Shown here: one piece after another, positions 61,301 through 64,000 of the stretch
Position numbering within the stretch: the stretch's first letter is position 1
How the letters are laid out: every line of letters begins with the position of its first letter
DNA from: Flavobacterium sp. AG291
GTDB taxonomy: Bacteria; Bacteroidota; Bacteroidia; Flavobacteriales; Flavobacteriaceae
Length of the DNA: 64,000 nt
Assembly: GCF_003350375.1 (NCBI RefSeq)
Contig: NZ_QQAR01000012.1
Coordinates: 80,980-144,979 of the forward strand
Direction: 5' to 3'
Notes under the pieces: generated by a model
The model's database searches: none
What the model saw: the letters and a program-made list of their open reading frames with translations, nothing else
Told to the model about the DNA's origin: nothing
Translations under genes and position numbers: made by a program

Positions 61301-63791
61301 TGGTGTTTATCAGGATACTAACCCTAACCCGACAAACAACAGTTGGGATAACCCTAACATCAACTACCAGGTTGTAGGTAACTATCCTTGTCGTGCGTTT
61401 GTTGTTAGCTTTAATGAGTTGGCACAGTTTAACTGTAGTTCAGATTCTGCTGCTGATCAAGCTGTTGGTCCTCAAAGCTCACAGATTGTTATCTATGAGA
61501 TCACTAACATTATCGAAGTATATGTTAAGAGACGGGTTCCATGTACTGGATGGCAAAATGGCGCGGGTGTTATTGGTGTACAAAACGCCGATGGTTCTGT
61601 AGCTATTGCTGCTCCTGGAAGAAATACAGGTTCTTGGAGTGCTAACCTTGAAGCTTGGAGATTTACTCCGGACGGAGATACCTCGGTAGACTTTGAGTGG
61701 CTTCAAAATGGTGATTTCTATAGTAATGACCAGGAGGTTGAAGTTTGTGCTACTGCAGGAACTACTGTAATGACAGCACGTGCTTCATATAGCCTTTGTA
61801 ATGGATCAATCGTTACTAGACAAAGTGACTTTACAATTAGGGTTGAAGAGCAAATTATCCTTGCTAACGATCCGGTAGATATCACTAAATGTGGTAATGG
61901 TGAAGATGTTACATTTGATCTTACTACTGCTGTTGCTGATGTGTTTGCAGATCCTACAGGTTATACATTCGCTTACTATCCTACTGAGCAGGATGCTATT
62001 GACGAGACAAATGTTATTGCAAATCCTGCGGCATTTGTAACTAATGTTACTACTACTATTTGGGTGAGGGTAATGAAAAACAATCTGCCATGTTTTATTA
62101 CAAAATCGTTTGATGTTATAATTAACAATGTTCCTCCGGTATTTACTGTAACTCCGGATGTTTCTATATGCGATGGTACTTCAACTACAATCTCGGTAAT
62201 ACCAGATGCTTCAGAAGATCTTTCTGCTGCTACATATACCTGGACTGTTGACGGAAATCCGCTTCCAGATACTACTAGTTCTATTACAGTAACTGTAGGA
62301 GGTTCTTATGAAGTAACAGTTAACAAAAACGGATGTGTGGGTACAGCTACATCAGTTGTAACAATTGTTCCTACGCCGGTTGCTGATGCTCCTGCTGATG
62401 TAACGGTTTGTGATAGCTATGTGCTTCCAGCACTAAGTGCAGGTAACAACTATTATACAGGTGCCGGAGGTACTGGTACAATGTTAAGTGCTGGTGAAGA
62501 TGTAGGCGTTCTGTTAGGTGCCGGATCTCATACAATTTATGTGTATGTAGTTTCTCCTACACTTGCAGCGTGTACAGATGAGAATACGTTTGTTATAACT
62601 GTAAATGCTTCTCCATCATTAGATCTTATCGACGATGTTCAGGCTTGTGACAGCTATGCGCTTCCGAATCTGACTGGAAATAATACAGCTGCAAATTACT
62701 ATACCGGTCCTGGTGGAACAGGTACAATGCTAAATGCCGGTGAGCTTATTTCTTCTACACAGACGATTTATGTATATCAGGAAACTGGTACTACACCAAA
62801 TTGTTCTTCTGAGGTAAGTTTTGAGGTGACAGTTTCGCAAACTCCGGTTGCTGATGCTCCTGCTGATGTAACAGTTTGTGATAGCTATGTGCTTCCGGTG
62901 CTAACTGTGGGTAATTACTTTACAGGTGCAAATGCAACAGGTGAAGCTTTAAGTGCTGGTGATACGGTTACTTCTACACAGCTTATCTTTGTTCATGCGG
63001 CATCACTTGATAACCCTAATTGTTACAGCGAAAACAGTTTCATGGTGAATGTAACACCTACACCTCAATTCAGTCTTGGTGGTCCGTATGTTGCATGTCT
63101 TCCAACCAATGTAACAGTTTCTGTAAGCAATGCTAACTTCGATCTTAATGCTGCAACTTATGTATGGACTGTTAACAGTGCTCCTGCAGGAGGTAATCAG
63201 GCTAGCATCGAAGGAACTGAGTTTGGTACTTATCAGGTTACTGTAACTGTTGGAACTTGTACACATACCGAATCTATAGAAGTTGTTGCTGATACCAGAG
63301 TAATAGATCTTGTATTTACTGATATTTGTGAAGAGAATGTTTATACTCTTGAAGTGTCTGATCTTGAAGATTCTTTCAATCCTGATACTGCATCTTACGT
63401 GTGGACAGGTCCTGAAGGATTCACTTCTACTAGCCGTAAAATAGTTCCTGGACCAATTGGTGAGTATATGGTAACTGTTACTACAGCTGATGGATGTATA
63501 AGCATAGATACGTTTGAAGTAACAAGTACTGCTTGTGAAATACCACGTGGTATCTCTCCTAATGGTGATGGTTATAATGATGAGTTCGATTTAACATCTC
63601 TTAGTGTTAGAAAACTAAGCATCTTTAACCGTTACGGTCAGGAAGTATACAGCAAAACTAGTTATACTAAAGAATGGCATGGTCAAACTAATAAAGGTGA
63701 AGATTTGCCAACAGGTACATACTTCTATATGGTAGAACGTTCAACCGGAGAAACAATAACCGGATGGGTTTATATCAATAGACAAGAATAA
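55362..63791 (+). CDS. Giant modular secreted protein with T9SS type B sorting domain
   Basis: 2809 residues. Signal peptide 1-19 (ending AYAQ), an N-terminal jelly-roll domain (about 21-207; HFDDPWTVQVP, WFIDDVKV), a fibronectin-III module (208-297) and a PPC-like domain (298-430). Next come alternating FN3 modules, starting with Cys-Pro-x-Pro-Thr or Cys-x-Ala-Pro-Ser, and jelly-roll modules at about 536, 813, 1091 and 1366. FN3 modules at about 1538 and 1747 enclose another domain (1632-1746), with large beta domains from 1847 and 2163. Three Cys-Asp-Ser repeats start at about 2340, 2420 and 2497, followed by an Ig-like part. The end (2725-2809; ISPNGDGYNDEF, LSIFNRYGQEVYSK, GTYFYMVER) is the CHU_C/gliding-motility-associated type B signal. 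It is probably a surface adhesin or matrix protein attached or released through T9SS; the ligand is unknown. Confidence 0.92.
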   Translation: MKKITLMIFGLLMSFFAYAQLPVEHFDDPWTVQVPGMPAAPPNWVVINEFGPLQTWIQTIPGNTQQPPFGGSGHSAYLQKENVAPTDAIPSDWLVTKAFPMVANAELKFQSRLTIAGDNGGIYKVYIMPDTGATPTAADFNSNAAFLLTTYTELTLNPVQTEWTEKTISIPANATLWPAGTMVRVAFLMQGDDKDRWFIDDVKVSALCTPPTTPVVAATTPTSASLSWNPGSATSWEIEVVQDALAPTGAGEVYNGTLPYVKSGLTACTNYKFYVRTLCSDGGISAWVGPILFKTRCLGDTCEAPIVLGTGNVSVTGNTSANSDFYEGVSGTGCGSTGNYLAGNDVVYSYTPAATGNYNINLGGTGGPAGVFVYSGCANIGISCLTGGLASATTAYNNASFAMTAGTTYYFVISTNGTPQTTAYTLTIQQVFCPQPTAGTVTAVTGTTATLGWTPGTVGSTSWQVVTQLAGSGLPSPANAVTFTSNTGNTVGNVTAPAIAAFQPATSYEFYVRESCGGGNYSIWAGPYVFTTTQVPATLNFIQNFDSGAHGFTLNNGTQINQWRVGGATFNSAPNSLYISNDNGVTNAFNIGATSVVQAYRDIQMPASIGQMSLSFDWKGFGESCCDYLRVWIVPASFTPTPGTQIAAGTDRMQIGGNLNVQANWQNSLTIINAPASWNNQVMRLVFEWRNDGSVGSMPAAAVDNVNLSLVTCPQPTALTVSSLNTTQGVVSWTAPAIVPAQGYDVFVSNTATPAPTAATVPTQNVPGTTATITPLTPDTFYYVWVRAHCSATDQSFWTGPVSFSTPQVPAAMDYTQNFDAGAHNFTLSNGTQTNKWVVGGATFQSAANSLYISNDNGVSNAYDIALQSVVHAYRDITIPGTVASGQALLQFNWKCVAETGDYFRVWNVPITYTPTPGTQITAAASGGTQIGGNFTGSAAWATSNNVVTIPAAQLGTTRRIIFEWFNNGFTGTQPPAAIDNINFKVITCTAPSALVLGTPLTTNSAVVNWTAAPTAPANYDYYYSTTNTPPTDATTPSGSVAGNVTTATLTPLTDSTNYNVWVRSNCGGAAGTSFWIGPLNFNTPQIPAPMPYSQNFDAGASNYTLNNGTQTNKWVVGGAVFNSPANSLYISNDNGATNNYTDTSLSVVQAYRDIQMPASIPTNQVLLQFDWKAAGESCCDYLRVWVVPVTFTPTPGTQITAAASGGIQIGGNMNNNNTWTTVNNVVNATGWGGSIRRIIFEWRNDGSVGPSPGAAIDNINMSVITCSAPSGLTLTSIDAVNATFTWTASTPPAASYDYYLTTSPVAPTAGTIPTGNVTGTSLTLTGLPDSTNYYLWIRSNCGAADGTSFWIGGLNFNTPQIPATLPYTQGFDTAGNPGFTYTTGTQPNKWFVGGATFNSPSTSLYISNDNGVTNNYTSTTSSTVHAYRDVVIPAGVTTLDFAFDWKNVGEVNDYVRVWRVPLNYNPVAGTAITAVAGQRELVTTANLYNGSAWTTASYAPTVPAGTTQRFVFEWVNNAFTAGASPAAIDNISIKALTCPKPTNLTATNIGMTSALLGWTENGTATQWEVYVVPQSAAAPGQNQAGNTADSNPYLYEGMTPGTLYKYYVRAICGTGDNSQWSGPYNFNTNVCEIIDQCPVNFILTDSGNNGWGTVSMTVRQSGIVVGTLGPQLATGGGPVTVTLPLCKGLPYEVFFNPGGTNPNQAGLQIVNPFNNQTVFQRVAGSTASDQNTLIYTGIPYCSDITCPQPTNLVSESVVNAPNTTQLSWTPGGTETQWEVVIQPQGGAFPSTAPTTSVLVDEPHYVLANVTPGVPYEYYVRAICDMDTNDKSFWSGALRFSIFTPPACADVTVIDADLEIIAPDTEYVICPGEQLCVDFSASFYAAAAQTTSYTVEGIPYVPPFPTLGGTPMPIDVDDIWGPKVTLPFEFCFMGNVYNGAQVGSNGVVSFNADQATGAFSAWSFNQTIPNATFPIRNAIYGVYQDTNPNPTNNSWDNPNINYQVVGNYPCRAFVVSFNELAQFNCSSDSAADQAVGPQSSQIVIYEITNIIEVYVKRRVPCTGWQNGAGVIGVQNADGSVAIAAPGRNTGSWSANLEAWRFTPDGDTSVDFEWLQNGDFYSNDQEVEVCATAGTTVMTARASYSLCNGSIVTRQSDFTIRVEEQIILANDPVDITKCGNGEDVTFDLTTAVADVFADPTGYTFAYYPTEQDAIDETNVIANPAAFVTNVTTTIWVRVMKNNLPCFITKSFDVIINNVPPVFTVTPDVSICDGTSTTISVIPDASEDLSAATYTWTVDGNPLPDTTSSITVTVGGSYEVTVNKNGCVGTATSVVTIVPTPVADAPADVTVCDSYVLPALSAGNNYYTGAGGTGTMLSAGEDVGVLLGAGSHTIYVYVVSPTLAACTDENTFVITVNASPSLDLIDDVQACDSYALPNLTGNNTAANYYTGPGGTGTMLNAGELISSTQTIYVYQETGTTPNCSSEVSFEVTVSQTPVADAPADVTVCDSYVLPVLTVGNYFTGANATGEALSAGDTVTSTQLIFVHAASLDNPNCYSENSFMVNVTPTPQFSLGGPYVACLPTNVTVSVSNANFDLNAATYVWTVNSAPAGGNQASIEGTEFGTYQVTVTVGTCTHTESIEVVADTRVIDLVFTDICEENVYTLEVSDLEDSFNPDTASYVWTGPEGFTSTSRKIVPGPIGEYMVTVTTADGCISIDTFEVTSTACEIPRGISPNGDGYNDEFDLTSLSVRKLSIFNRYGQEVYSKTSYTKEWHGQTNKGEDLPTGTYFYMVERSTGETITGWVYINRQE
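57086..59596 (+). repeat. Four long tandem units in the giant gene
   Basis: The near-identical segment TTCACTATATATCTCTAACG...AATGG appears at 57086, 57908, 58742 (two base changes) and 59570. The spacings of 822, 834 and 828 bases are whole codons (274, 278 and 276 residues). Each unit is one jelly-roll plus one FN3 module. Confidence 0.85.
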
Positions 63792-63819
63792 TTTTCTTAA
63801 AAAATTAAAAAAAATGGTA

Positions 63820-63856
63820 CAAACCTCCGTCTTTTAGGCGGGGGTTTGTTTTTTTT
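63820..63856 (+). terminator. Terminator after the giant gene
   Basis: CAAACCTCCG (63820-63829) pairs with CGGGGGTTTG (63839-63848), one G-T pair, followed by a run of T. Confidence 0.82.
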
Positions 63857-63893
63857 TATATTTTTACCAAAACTAAAGCTAAACACACATTAC

Positions 63894-64000
63894 ATGAAGA
63901 AACTTTACCTGGCAGCATTATTAGCTCTTGGCGGCCTTGCAGACGCTACAGCCCAGCAGGATCCGCACTACACACAGTACATGTACAACATGAACGTGAT
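63894..64000 (+). CDS. PorP/SprF-family T9SS membrane protein, N-terminal part
   Basis: The first 35 residues only; the window ends inside the gene. A signal peptide (LYLAALLALGGLADATAQ) is followed by QQDPHYTQYMYNMNV, the hallmark start of PorP/SprF proteins, outer-membrane barrels that accompany type B T9SS cargo. In Flavobacterium each giant type B protein is often encoded directly before its own PorP/SprF partner (as SprB-SprF). The pairing here implies that this protein secretes or anchors the 2809-residue product. Confidence 0.88.
   Translation, partial: MKKLYLAALLALGGLADATAQQDPHYTQYMYNMNV

Overview
The window is an AT-rich chromosomal segment of a member of the Bacteroidota, almost certainly a Flavobacteriaceae close to Flavobacterium. 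Several things point there. Promoters with a TAnnTTTG -7 element recur. Shine-Dalgarno sequences are mostly absent. Families typical of the phylum are present (DUF4175, DUF4837, DUF2480, DUF3078, HmuY). A giant secreted protein ends in a type B sorting domain of the type IX secretion system (T9SS), followed directly by a PorP/SprF-type gene. I found no phage, insertion sequence, CRISPR array, tRNA or rRNA. Most of the window is ordinary core chromosome.

Layout. 1-7 kb: the end of an LtaS-like sulfatase-fold protein, folB and glnS sharing a palindromic divergent promoter region, a 0.7 kb very AT-rich gap, a small YtxH/holin-like envelope cluster, an SPFH protein and gltX. 7-14.5 kb: a DUF4175 membrane coiled-coil protein, ybeY, mnmG, a lipoprotein and a methyltransferase. 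Four perfect GTTCCACGTGGAAC palindromes and a fifth near-copy flank mnmG and look like a parS centromere cluster. 14.5-30.3 kb: an OmpH/Skp-like protein, a PIF1-like helicase, DoxX, holB, two tandem parvulin-like paralogues, pgk, an MltD-like transglycosylase, a DUF4837 lipoprotein, an acetyltransferase, an M1 and an S8 peptidase, and a metallo-beta-lactamase-fold hydrolase.

30.3-53.9 kb holds a complete SUF iron-sulfur assembly system in two blocks: an A-type carrier with sufBCD at 30.4-34.8 kb, and sufS, a lipoprotein, sufE, a DUF59 gene and DUF2480 at 49.9-53.0 kb. Between the blocks lie about 15 kb with a complete heme acquisition route: TonB-dependent receptor, HmuY hemophore lipoprotein, HmuTUV ABC importer and HmuS heme-degrading factor. 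Housekeeping genes (rnpA, a DUF4349 protein, an S41 protease, a sulfurtransferase, kup, a tandem OmpA protein) are mixed in. Similar ATTTAGAnTnAT elements lie upstream of the A-type carrier, the receptor and on both sides of the hmuT promoter, which suggests that heme import and Fe-S assembly share iron control.

53.9-64 kb: hflX, then a 2809-residue T9SS cargo protein built of fibronectin-III and jelly-roll (MAM/choice-of-anchor-like) modules, four of them in near-identical units of about 828 bp, then the start of a PorP/SprF-type gene. The window starts and ends inside genes.
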